Shown: positions 14,096-19,450 of the stretch, piece by piece
Layout: the number at the start of each line of letters is the position of its first letter
Position numbering within the stretch: the first letter of the stretch is position 1
Assembly (NCBI GenBank): GCA_964469055.1
Contig: CAYXXN010000039.1
Span: forward strand, 1-19,450
Origin: CAYXXN01 sp964469055
GTDB lineage: Bacteria > Acidobacteriota > Thermoanaerobaculia > Multivoradales > JAHEKO01
DNA: 19,450 bases
Direction of reading: 5' to 3'
The notes under the pieces: generated by a model
What the model was told of the DNA's origin: nothing
Databases searched by the model: none
The model's input: only the letters and a program-made list of their open reading frames with translations
Program-made: the position numbers and the translations under genes

Positions 14096-14826
14096 GGCCG
14101 GCCAGCTCCCGACGTCTCGCGGCTTGGCTCGTCGGTGGCGCCGTTGCGGCAGCCCTCGCCGCGCAGCCGCCGCGGCCCGAACTCGCTGCGCCCACGGTCG
14201 ACGACCTCGTGCTCGAGCGCGACGACGGTGGCCGGGCGCATCTCGCGCCCACGCTGTTCCGCCGCCCTTCCCTGGGCCTCGAGGCCGTCGACCTGACGCC
14301 CGAGCTGCGGCGTCACTTGCACGCACCCTCCGATCGCGGCGTGCTGGTGGCCGAGGTGGCCGGCGGCGGCCCGGCGGCAGCGGCCGATGTGCGAGTCGGC
14401 GACATCCTGCTCGCCCTCGGCGGCGAGCCGATCGGCTCGGCCTGGGAGTTAGAGCGCGAGCTCCGGGCCCGCCCCGCTGGCGAGCGCCTGGCTCTCGAGC
14501 TGTCCCGCGGCGGCGCGGCGCTCGTCGCCGAGGTCGAGCTCGCCGCCGTCGAGCTCCCCACGTTCGACCTGGGTCCCGAGGTCTGGCGCCTGCGCGAGGC
14601 CGGGGCGCCGCATTGGCTGCTGCTGCGTCCACCCGGCAGCCGGGACGAGCTGGTCGTCGACACCGAGGAGATCGACGCGCTCGCCGAGCGGTTGGCCGAC
14701 CGCCTCGGCACGCCGGCCTGGCGAGGGCGTCTCGAGCGCCGGGACCTGACGGGTCGCATCGCCGAGCTAGAGGAGCGTCTCGCCGAGCTGGAGGCCGAGC
14801 TCGAGCGGCTACGACGCGAGGACTGA
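14092..14826 (+). CDS. Membrane-anchored or secreted PDZ-domain protein with C-terminal coiled coil
   Basis: This 244-residue protein has a GTG start overlapping the preceding stop (GTGA). An N-terminal hydrophobic stretch (AAWLVGGAVAAALAA) serves as signal or anchor. A PDZ domain follows (about 65-165): LGLEAVDLTPELRRHL, RGVLVAEVAGGGPAAAADVRVGD, ILLALGGEPIGSAWELEREL. A further domain of unknown type precedes a heptad-rich tail (RIAELEERLAELEAELERL) that should form a coiled coil. No protease domain is present, unlike DegP or DegS. Sharing an operon with a sigma and candidate anti-sigma factor, it could sense envelope state and present the anti-sigma protein to a protease elsewhere, or be structural. 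The coiled coils in this and the anti-sigma protein may pair; that is inference. Confidence 0.8.
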   Translation: MRPASSRRLAAWLVGGAVAAALAAQPPRPELAAPTVDDLVLERDDGGRAHLAPTLFRRPSLGLEAVDLTPELRRHLHAPSDRGVLVAEVAGGGPAAAADVRVGDILLALGGEPIGSAWELERELRARPAGERLALELSRGGAALVAEVELAAVELPTFDLGPEVWRLREAGAPHWLLLRPPGSRDELVVDTEEIDALAERLADRLGTPAWRGRLERRDLTGRIAELEERLAELEAELERLRRED

Positions 14827-14847
14827 GCCGACGCACCCTCGCGCTGC

Positions 14848-14853
14848 TAGTCT
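14848..14853 (+). promoter_or_regulatory. Candidate -10 for the nucleotidyltransferase gene
   Basis: TAGTCT (TANNNT) ends six bases before the GTG at 14860, in the 33-base gap after the PDZ gene. There is no Shine-Dalgarno. It would produce a leaderless transcript; the gene could equally be read through from the sigma operon. Confidence 0.3.
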
Positions 14854-14859
14854 CGCCGC

Positions 14860-15468
14860 GTGATCGTCGCCATCGTCCCGGCCGCCGGTGAGGCGCGCCG
14901 CATGGGCCGGCCGAAGCTGCTCTTGCCCTGGCAGGGCTCGACTCTCCTCGATCACCTGGTGCGCAGCCTCCGGCAAGGCGGCGCGGATCGGCTGGTGCTG
15001 GTAACGCGAGTCGACGATGCGGCGCTCGCCGACTGGGCGGCCGTGGCCGGCGTCGATCTCACCGTCAACCCCGAACCGGCGCGCGGCATGCTCTCCAGCG
15101 TCTGGTGCGGGCTGGAGGCGCTGGGCGCCGCCGCGGTCGCTCAGGTCGCCGAGGCGCTGCTGGTCTGTCCGGCCGACCATCCCACGGTCCGAGCGGAGAC
15201 GGTAGCGGCGCTGCTGGCGCGGCTGCGCGCCGGTGCCCTGCTGGTGGTGCCGACGCACGGCGGGCGACGCGGCCATCCGCTGGCGATCGCCCCGGCGCTG
15301 GTCACCGAGATCCTGGACCTCGATCTTACGGTCGGACTGCGCCAGCTTCTCGAGCGCCGCGCCGAGAGCCTGGTCGAGCTGCCGGTCGACGACCCGGGCG
15401 TCGTCCTCGACGTCGACACCACGGAGGACTACGAGAGGCTGCTCGGCCGGGCACCCTCGATCCACTGA
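14860..15468 (+). CDS. MocA/MobA-like nucleotidyltransferase (molybdenum cofactor cytidylyltransferase family)
   Basis: This 202-residue cytoplasmic enzyme has the signature IVPAAGEARRMGRPKLLLPWQGSTLLDHL, the nucleotide-binding loop of the MobA-like NTP transferase family. It is followed by EALLVCPADHPTV (metal-binding region), the RRGHPLAIAP motif typical of MocA/YgfJ/PucB members, and a C-terminal DVDTTEDYERL. MocA converts molybdopterin cofactor to the cytosine dinucleotide form used by xanthine-dehydrogenase-type enzymes; such enzymes are not in this window, so the acceptor is uncertain. The start is GTG without a clear ribosome-binding site. Its stop lies only three bases from that of the convergent transglycosylase gene. 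Confidence 0.85.
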   Translation: MIVAIVPAAGEARRMGRPKLLLPWQGSTLLDHLVRSLRQGGADRLVLVTRVDDAALADWAAVAGVDLTVNPEPARGMLSSVWCGLEALGAAAVAQVAEALLVCPADHPTVRAETVAALLARLRAGALLVVPTHGGRRGHPLAIAPALVTEILDLDLTVGLRQLLERRAESLVELPVDDPGVVLDVDTTEDYERLLGRAPSIH

Positions 15469-15481
15469 GCCTCAAAGCTCA
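15466..15481. terminator. Small inverted repeat across a convergent gene junction
   Basis: TGAGC and GCTCA (five-base arms, six-base loop CTCAAA) span the stop codons of the convergent nucleotidyltransferase and transglycosylase genes. It is too short for a strong terminator and lacks a T-tract, but it is the only structure available at this junction. Confidence 0.2.
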
Positions 15482-16164
15482 CGGCGCAGCCAGGCCGCCT
15501 TCTCCATGCGCGCCTCGATGCGCGCCACGTGGGCGCGATAGCCGCGGCTGTTGCTGCCTGCGTGCCAGCTCGTCGGGCGCGGCAGCGACGCCGCGAGCTC
15601 GGCGGCCTGGCGGCGGGAGAGCGCCCGGGCCGGCCGGCCGAAGTAATGGCGACTGGCGGCTTCGGCGCCGTAGATTCCCGGCCCGAACTCGACGACGTTC
15701 AGGTAGAGCTCGAGGATGCGGCGCTTGCCCACGGCGCGCTCGAGCTGCCAAGTGAGGATCGCCTCCTTCACCTTGCGCCACGGCGTCCGGTAGGGCGACA
15801 GCCAGAGGTTCTTGGCCAGCTGCTGACTCAGCGTCGAGGCGCCGCGCGGCAACTTCCGCGTCCGCCAGCCGTCGGCCAGCGCGCGGCGGATCTCGGCCAG
15901 GGAAAAGCCCCGATGGCTGAAGAAATCGATGTCTTCGGCGACCAGGACGGCGACCTTGAGGTCGGTCGCGATCGCCTCATACGCCACCCATCGCCAGGCC
16001 GGCGCCGCATCCCCGCCGGCGGCTGCGCGAGCGCGACTCCGCTCGATGAAGGCCGTGGTCTTGGGATTCTCGCGCGCCAGCCGCGGCACGTCCGGCCAGG
16101 TCGCCGCCTGCCAGCCGCCGAAGGCCGCGGCGGCCGCCACGACCACCAGGAGCCACCGCCGCAC
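15472..16164 (-). CDS. mtgA: Monofunctional biosynthetic peptidoglycan transglycosylase
   Basis: This 230-residue inner-membrane enzyme polymerises lipid II into glycan strands. It has a GTG start at 16164, a membrane anchor at residues 4-22 and the glycosyltransferase-51 motifs in order: VLVAEDIDFFSHRGF (catalytic Glu77), RGASTLSQQLAKNLWLSP, RKVKEAILTWQLERAVGKRRILELYLNVVEFG, GIYGAEAASRHYFGR. No transpeptidase domain follows, so it is the MtgA type. Upstream in-frame codons would extend into the divergent DUF1015 gene, so I prefer the GTG at 16164. A TATCCT hexamer lies seven bases upstream of it. The stop nearly abuts that of the nucleotidyltransferase gene. Confidence 0.93.
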   Translation of the reverse strand: MRRWLLVVVAAAAAFGGWQAATWPDVPRLARENPKTTAFIERSRARAAAGGDAAPAWRWVAYEAIATDLKVAVLVAEDIDFFSHRGFSLAEIRRALADGWRTRKLPRGASTLSQQLAKNLWLSPYRTPWRKVKEAILTWQLERAVGKRRILELYLNVVEFGPGIYGAEAASRHYFGRPARALSRRQAAELAASLPRPTSWHAGSNSRGYRAHVARIEARMEKAAWLRREL

Positions 16165-16187
16165 GGGCGATAGGATACCGCCCCGCC
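16165..16187. promoter_or_regulatory. 23-bp divergent promoter region with overlapping -10 hexamers
   Basis: The near-palindrome TAGGATA (16171-16177) gives TAGGAT reading right, 11 bases before the GTG of the DUF1015 gene, and TATCCT reading left, seven bases before the GTG of mtgA. Both fit TANNNT. With only 23 bases between the two start codons, both messages must be essentially leaderless or start inside the opposite gene. Confidence 0.45.
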
Positions 16188-17408
16188 GTGCGCCTCCATG
16201 CCTTCGCAGGTCTGCGCTACGCCCGCCCGGACGCCGGCGCGCTGGCCGCACCGCCCTTCGACCAGATCGACGAGGCGACGCGCGATCTCTTCCACGAAAT
16301 CCCGCATCACTTCGCCCACCTGACCCGGCCGATCGCGGCGGGAGAAGCTTCCCCGGCCGCCCACGCCGCGAAGCTGCACCGGGAATGGCTCGACCAGGGC
16401 GTCATCGCCCGTGATCCCGAGCCGACGCTCTACGGCTACGCGATCGACCTGCCGGGAGGGCAACGCCGCTGGGGGCTGGCCGCGCTGGTCGGCCTCGAGC
16501 CGCCGGAGGCGCGTGGGGTGCGGCCGCACGAGCGGACGGTCGAGAAGACGGTCGACGAGCGGCTCGCCCTGCTCGCCGCCACCCAGATCGACCTCGAGCC
16601 GATCTTGCTCCTAGCCGATGACGGCGGCGCCCTCGACCGCCGGCTCGCCGAGGACGCCGACGGACTGGCCAACGCAACGCTCCACGTAGACGAGTTCGGC
16701 AACCGGCACTACCTCTGGCCGCTGCCACCAACCCGGACGCCCGTCTACCGGGAGGCGCTGGCGCCAGCGACGGCACTCATCGCCGACGGTCACCACCGCT
16801 ACCGCACGGCCGGGCGCTACGCCGCCGAGCGCGGCTTGATCAGCGGCCCCGCCACCGCCAAGCTCGCCGTGATCACCAGCCTAGCCTCCCCCGCCCTGAC
16901 CATCGACCCGATCCACCGCGGCGTCACGCGACCGCCCCCCCCTACCCAGGATCAGTTCGTCGTTTCCCGTCACCCATCCTCAGCCGCGACCGGAGCCCAG
17001 CTCGCGGCGGAAGTGGCGGCGGCGACCCAACCGTCCCTCGGACTGGCGACCCGCGGCAGAGGCGCCGAGATCTGGCGGCTCGATCCGGCGGCCGCCCCGG
17101 CCGAGGTGGCCTCCGGCGCGGCCCAACTCGCCGTCGTGCTCCTGGACCGCTTGCTGTTGCCCGCTTGGGGCCTCCCCCCCACGGCCGCCACCGACGGCAC
17201 CCTGGTCTACCGCTCCGACCCGGATCGCCTGTGGGCGGCAGTCCAGGGCGGCGAGCTCGCCGCCGGCATCTGGCTGCCCCCGATGACGCCGGCCGCCTTC
17301 CACGCCGCTCTCGTGGACGGCGGCCTCTTGCCGCCGAAGTCCACGCGTTTCCTGCCCAAGGTCGCCTCCGGGCTCGTGTGGTGCCCGCACGACGCACGGC
17401 TGGCCTGA
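16188..17408 (+). CDS. DUF1015 family protein
   Basis: This 406-residue cytoplasmic protein belongs to the conserved DUF1015 family, whose biochemical role I cannot state. Features seen: an N-terminal FAGLRYARPDAG...APPFDQI segment, RPHERTVEKTVDERLALLAATQIDLEPILLL, and the family hallmark IADGHHRYRTA (198-208) with a DGHHRY core suggestive of metal or phosphate binding. The length matches the usual ~400 residues. In other genomes these genes often sit near serine-biosynthesis genes; none is present here. The start is a GTG with no ribosome-binding site. A short rhodanese-like gene follows after eight bases and is probably cotranscribed. Confidence 0.85.
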   Translation: MRLHAFAGLRYARPDAGALAAPPFDQIDEATRDLFHEIPHHFAHLTRPIAAGEASPAAHAAKLHREWLDQGVIARDPEPTLYGYAIDLPGGQRRWGLAALVGLEPPEARGVRPHERTVEKTVDERLALLAATQIDLEPILLLADDGGALDRRLAEDADGLANATLHVDEFGNRHYLWPLPPTRTPVYREALAPATALIADGHHRYRTAGRYAAERGLISGPATAKLAVITSLASPALTIDPIHRGVTRPPPPTQDQFVVSRHPSSAATGAQLAAEVAAATQPSLGLATRGRGAEIWRLDPAAAPAEVASGAAQLAVVLLDRLLLPAWGLPPTAATDGTLVYRSDPDRLWAAVQGGELAAGIWLPPMTPAAFHAALVDGGLLPPKSTRFLPKVASGLVWCPHDARLA

Positions 17409-17416
17409 GGCGAGAG

Positions 17417-17785
17417 ATGCCGGTTCAGGACCGCCCCGACGGCGCCCCCGAGATCGTCTTCGACCCGACGCTCGAGGTTGCCCCCTTCACGCTCTTCCGC
17501 CGCCTGCAGCGCGGCCAGGCGCCGCTCCTGGTCGACGTCCGGCCCGCCGGCGGCGCCCTCAGCCTGCGCGGTGCCCTCCCCTGGCCGGGCGAGGACTGGC
17601 AGCCCCCGGCCGACACCGAGGTCGTGCTGGTCGACGACGACGGCCACCGCGCCGTCGAGCTCGCCCGCCACTTCCAGGCTGCCGGTCACTCCGCCGTGCG
17701 GGCCCTGTTCGGGGGACTCGAGCTATGGGAGTTCGCGTTGGACCCGCAGGTGGTCGGGGCCGAGACGTTTCTCGACAGGGCCTAG
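17417..17785 (+). CDS. Rhodanese-like protein lacking the catalytic cysteine
   Basis: This 122-residue protein has a rhodanese fold: PLLVDVRPAGG (Asp40/Arg42), an extended strand EVVLVDDDGHRAVELARHFQAAGHSAVRALFGGLELW, and the terminal LxGG-x3-W. In active sulfurtransferases the loop after the VVLV strand begins with Cys; here Asp73 takes that place, so sulfur transfer is unlikely. It may be a binding or regulatory domain. GAGAG precedes the ATG at 17417. It begins eight bases after the DUF1015 stop. Its TAG stop overlaps the stop of the convergent lipoprotein gene on a shared CTAG (17782-17785). Confidence 0.75.
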   Translation: MPVQDRPDGAPEIVFDPTLEVAPFTLFRRLQRGQAPLLVDVRPAGGALSLRGALPWPGEDWQPPADTEVVLVDDDGHRAVELARHFQAAGHSAVRALFGGLELWEFALDPQVVGAETFLDRA

Positions 17786-18282
17786 CGGGGTGGAACCGCC
17801 TGGCACTGCGGGTACCGAATCGGATTGTCCCGGCGCCCTTCGAGGTTGCAGCAACCGTTCAAGGGCTCTGACGGGTTGCAGGCCGCCGGCGTGGGGGCGG
17901 TGAGGACGCTGCCATCGAAGAAGATGTAGTCCTCGCACACGCACAGCTTCCGGCAGCAGAAGGGCCCCGCGACCGTGGCGACCGCGCACACGAACCTCCC
18001 GGAGCACGCCTCGCCTTCCTGGACGCAGTCGCCGTCCTTCCTACACTCGGCGGTGCACAGGTCTGCGTTCCCCTGGTAGCGCAGGCAGGTGCGCGACGGA
18101 CACTCCAGGGAAGGCGAGGACACGATCGTGCTGGCGCCCCCGTCGCCGGCAATGAAGCACTGCCGCCCCACGAGGGTCGACCGACAGCCGCCCCCCACGA
18201 CGGCCAGGACGCCGATGCCGAGCAGCAAAGCCCCGGGGCGGAGCAGTGCTCCGTCAGGTAGCCACCTTCGAAAGTCGGTCAT
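17782..18282 (-). CDS. Cysteine-rich predicted lipoprotein
   Basis: This 166-residue protein begins MTDFRRWLPDGALLR, followed by a hydrophobic segment (about 17-29) and Cys33 after VVGGG. The lipobox is Gly-rich and not textbook, so lipidation is likely rather than certain. The mature part holds 16 further cysteines, including a CRKDGDCVQEGEACSGRFVC stretch of the C-x-x-D-x-D-C-x-x-G-x-x-C kind common in secreted proteins of myxobacteria and other predatory or complex bacteria, and two CC pairs (109-110, 144-145). It probably folds by disulfides in the periplasm or on the cell surface. Function unknown. Its ATG lies inside the end of the YggU gene (29-base overlap), which suggests an operon. 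Confidence 0.7.
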   Translation of the reverse strand: MTDFRRWLPDGALLRPGALLLGIGVLAVVGGGCRSTLVGRQCFIAGDGGASTIVSSPSLECPSRTCLRYQGNADLCTAECRKDGDCVQEGEACSGRFVCAVATVAGPFCCRKLCVCEDYIFFDGSVLTAPTPAACNPSEPLNGCCNLEGRRDNPIRYPQCQAVPPR

Positions 18283-18589
18283 GGACCTCCGATTCTGACA
18301 GGCCAGAGATCTCGACGATTTTTCGGGCAGAGGCCTGGCCCGCGACGATGCGGGCGCACTCCTTCGGCACACCGAGCGCCTTCGCCAGGAGCTTCTCGAC
18401 CGCGGCGTTGGCCCTGCCCCGCTCGGCGGCCGCTCGCACGCGGATCTTGAGCGTCGGACCCAGCCATCCCGCGATGCCATCCCGTGACGACCCAGGCACC
18501 ACCTTGATCGGCAAACGGATCGGCCAGTCTCCAACCGCGTGTCCGAGGCGTGGCCGCGCCCGGGCCGGCGATCCGCTACGCCCCGACAC
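18254..18589 (-). CDS. YggU/DUF167 family small protein
   Basis: This 111-residue protein has the DUF167 core IRLPIKVVPGSSRDGIAGW, TLKIRVRAAAERGRANAAVEKLLAKALGVPKECARIVAG and SARKIVEISG. The fold is conserved across bacteria; its function is unknown. The likely start is a GTG at 18589, which overlaps the stop region of the ferredoxin oxidoreductase gene by 14 bases. A TTG near the IRLPIKVV segment is possible but would remove the first strand. Overlaps on both sides place it in the middle of a three-gene leftward operon. Confidence 0.85.
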   Translation of the reverse strand: MSGRSGSPARARPRLGHAVGDWPIRLPIKVVPGSSRDGIAGWLGPTLKIRVRAAAERGRANAAVEKLLAKALGVPKECARIVAGQASARKIVEISGLSESEVHDRLSKVAT

Positions 18590-19450
18590 CGCGGGACACG
18601 GTGCCGTCTTCGCCCACCCGCCAGAGCTCGCCCGAGTAGATGAGGTCCTCGAGGCGGGGCGGGCCGCCAGCCTTCTCCACCGCTTGCTCGATCTGCGCGA
18701 CGGCGGCCTCGTCGTAGGTCACGTCGCGGACGTTGCGAAGCACGCCGATCGGCGTCGGGAAGCGGGGCGGGAGGAGCTGGGCCATCATGAAGGCTGGCAG
18801 CGGGTCGGGGGCGGTCTCGTCCCACACCAGGCAGTCCTCGGGGCCGACGCCGTCGCCCAGGGTCACCGCCTCGAGCTTCGTGCCGGTCAACCGGATGCCG
18901 CGGTCTTTGGTTTTGCCGAAGAGCAAGGGCTTACCGTGCTCGAGGTGGAGGGTCGCCTCGTCGCGCACGTCCTTCTCGGTCATGTAGGCGAAGGCCTTGT
19001 CGTTGAAGATGTTGCAGTTCTGGTAGATCTCGACGAAGGCCGTGCCGGTGTGCGCCGCCGCCTGCTGCAGCGTGTCGCGCAGGTGGGACTGGAAGATGTC
19101 GACCGTCCTGGCCACGAAGGTGGCGCCGCAGCCGATGGCCAGGGCGAGCGGATTGAAGGGACGGTCGACCGAGCCCACCGGCGTCGACTTCGTGCGCTTG
19201 CCGAACTCGCTGGTCGGCGAGTACTGCCCCTTGGTGAGGCCGTAGATGCGGTTGTTGAAGAGCAGGATCTTGACGCCGACGTTGCGGCGCAACATGTGGA
19301 TCAGGTGATTGCCGCCGATCGACATGGCGTCGCCGTCGCCGGTGGCGATCCACACCTCGAGGTCGGGGCGAGTGAGCTTCAGGCCGGTCGCCACGGCCGG
19401 CGCCCGGCCGTGGATGGTATGGAAGCCGTAGGTGTTCAAGTAGTACGGAA
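18576..19450 (-). CDS. korB: 2-oxoacid:ferredoxin oxidoreductase beta subunit (runs off right edge)
   Basis: About 291 C-terminal residues of a thiamine-pyrophosphate-binding beta subunit are present. The reading frame stays open to the right edge, with PYYLNTYGFHTIHGRAPAVATG near its visible start; the true start is outside. The TPP/Mg site is IATGDGDAMSIGG, followed by the conserved LLFNNRIYGLTKGQYSPTS and SVDRPFNPLALAIGCGATFVART. It oxidatively decarboxylates a 2-oxoacid to an acyl-CoA while reducing ferredoxin, with an alpha/gamma partner expected just upstream off the window. The long C-terminal part fits the 2-oxoglutarate-type (KorB) subunits of about 340 residues better than pyruvate types, but the substrate is not proven by sequence. 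Confidence 0.9.
   Translation of the reverse strand, partial: PYYLNTYGFHTIHGRAPAVATGLKLTRPDLEVWIATGDGDAMSIGGNHLIHMLRRNVGVKILLFNNRIYGLTKGQYSPTSEFGKRTKSTPVGSVDRPFNPLALAIGCGATFVARTVDIFQSHLRDTLQQAAAHTGTAFVEIYQNCNIFNDKAFAYMTEKDVRDEATLHLEHGKPLLFGKTKDRGIRLTGTKLEAVTLGDGVGPEDCLVWDETAPDPLPAFMMAQLLPPRFPTPIGVLRNVRDVTYDEAAVAQIEQAVEKAGGPPRLEDLIYSGELWRVGEDGTVSRGVGA

Noticed and set aside
14860..15468. Nucleotidyltransferase as the partner enzyme of an HPr-rel-A system
   Set aside because: HPr-rel-A neighbourhoods can include a nucleotidyltransferase, but this one has the MobA/MocA signature and RGHP motif and lies beyond the sigma operon, so I treat it as cofactor metabolism.

Overview
The window is a gene-dense stretch of high-GC bacterial chromosome (by eye close to 70% G+C, with strong third-position GC bias). 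It has no RNA genes, insertion sequences, CRISPR arrays or phage genes that I can see. Gene content (HAE1-type RND efflux, a periplasmic two-propeller sensor, c-di-GMP enzymes, an HprK-like kinase/PqqD/radical SAM peptide system, 2-oxoacid:ferredoxin oxidoreductase, a Cys-rich lipoprotein) suggests a Gram-negative, double-membraned bacterium. My best guess is Acidobacteriota of the Thermoanaerobaculia type, or a myxobacteria-like lineage. This is inferred from style, not from a marker gene. No gene-free stretch exceeds about 170 bases; the largest are 4819-4988 and 1638-1786.

Layout. 1-1637 (-): membrane-fusion subunit followed by the start of an RND efflux pump, which runs off the left edge. 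1787-4651 (+): a divergent regulator built like a sigma-54 activator but with the key catalytic and sigma-contact motifs lost. 4675-4818 (-): an unrecognised 47-residue secreted peptide. 4989-10114 (+): a c-di-GMP pair, namely a periplasmic 14-blade sensor fused to an intact GGDEF domain and a cytoplasmic GGDEF-EAL protein.

10144-13059 is the most interesting part. An S26-like protein with a predicted Cys/His dyad, an HprK-like kinase and a PqqD-type peptide chaperone are coupled by 4-base overlaps on the + strand. Converging on them are a radical SAM protein with a short C-terminal auxiliary-cluster domain and a 55-residue peptide with a PqqD-type leader, two core cysteines and a C-terminal Ser. 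I read this as a ribosomally made, modified peptide (RiPP) system combining radical SAM chemistry with possible kinase tailoring.

13137-14826 (+): an ECF sigma factor, a short membrane protein in the anti-sigma position and an anchored PDZ protein, all overlapping by 4 bases. 14860-15468 (+): a MocA-like nucleotidyltransferase. 15472-16164 (-): a monofunctional peptidoglycan transglycosylase. 16188-17785 (+): a DUF1015 protein and a rhodanese-like protein lacking the catalytic Cys. 17782-19450 (-): a 2-oxoacid:ferredoxin oxidoreductase beta subunit (cut by the right edge), a YggU/DUF167 protein and a Cys-rich lipoprotein.

Two architectural habits recur. Several genes have a TANNNT hexamer 6-12 bases before the start codon and no good Shine-Dalgarno, suggesting leaderless transcripts. 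Two convergent gene pairs end on one shared CTAG, so that both stop codons overlap.
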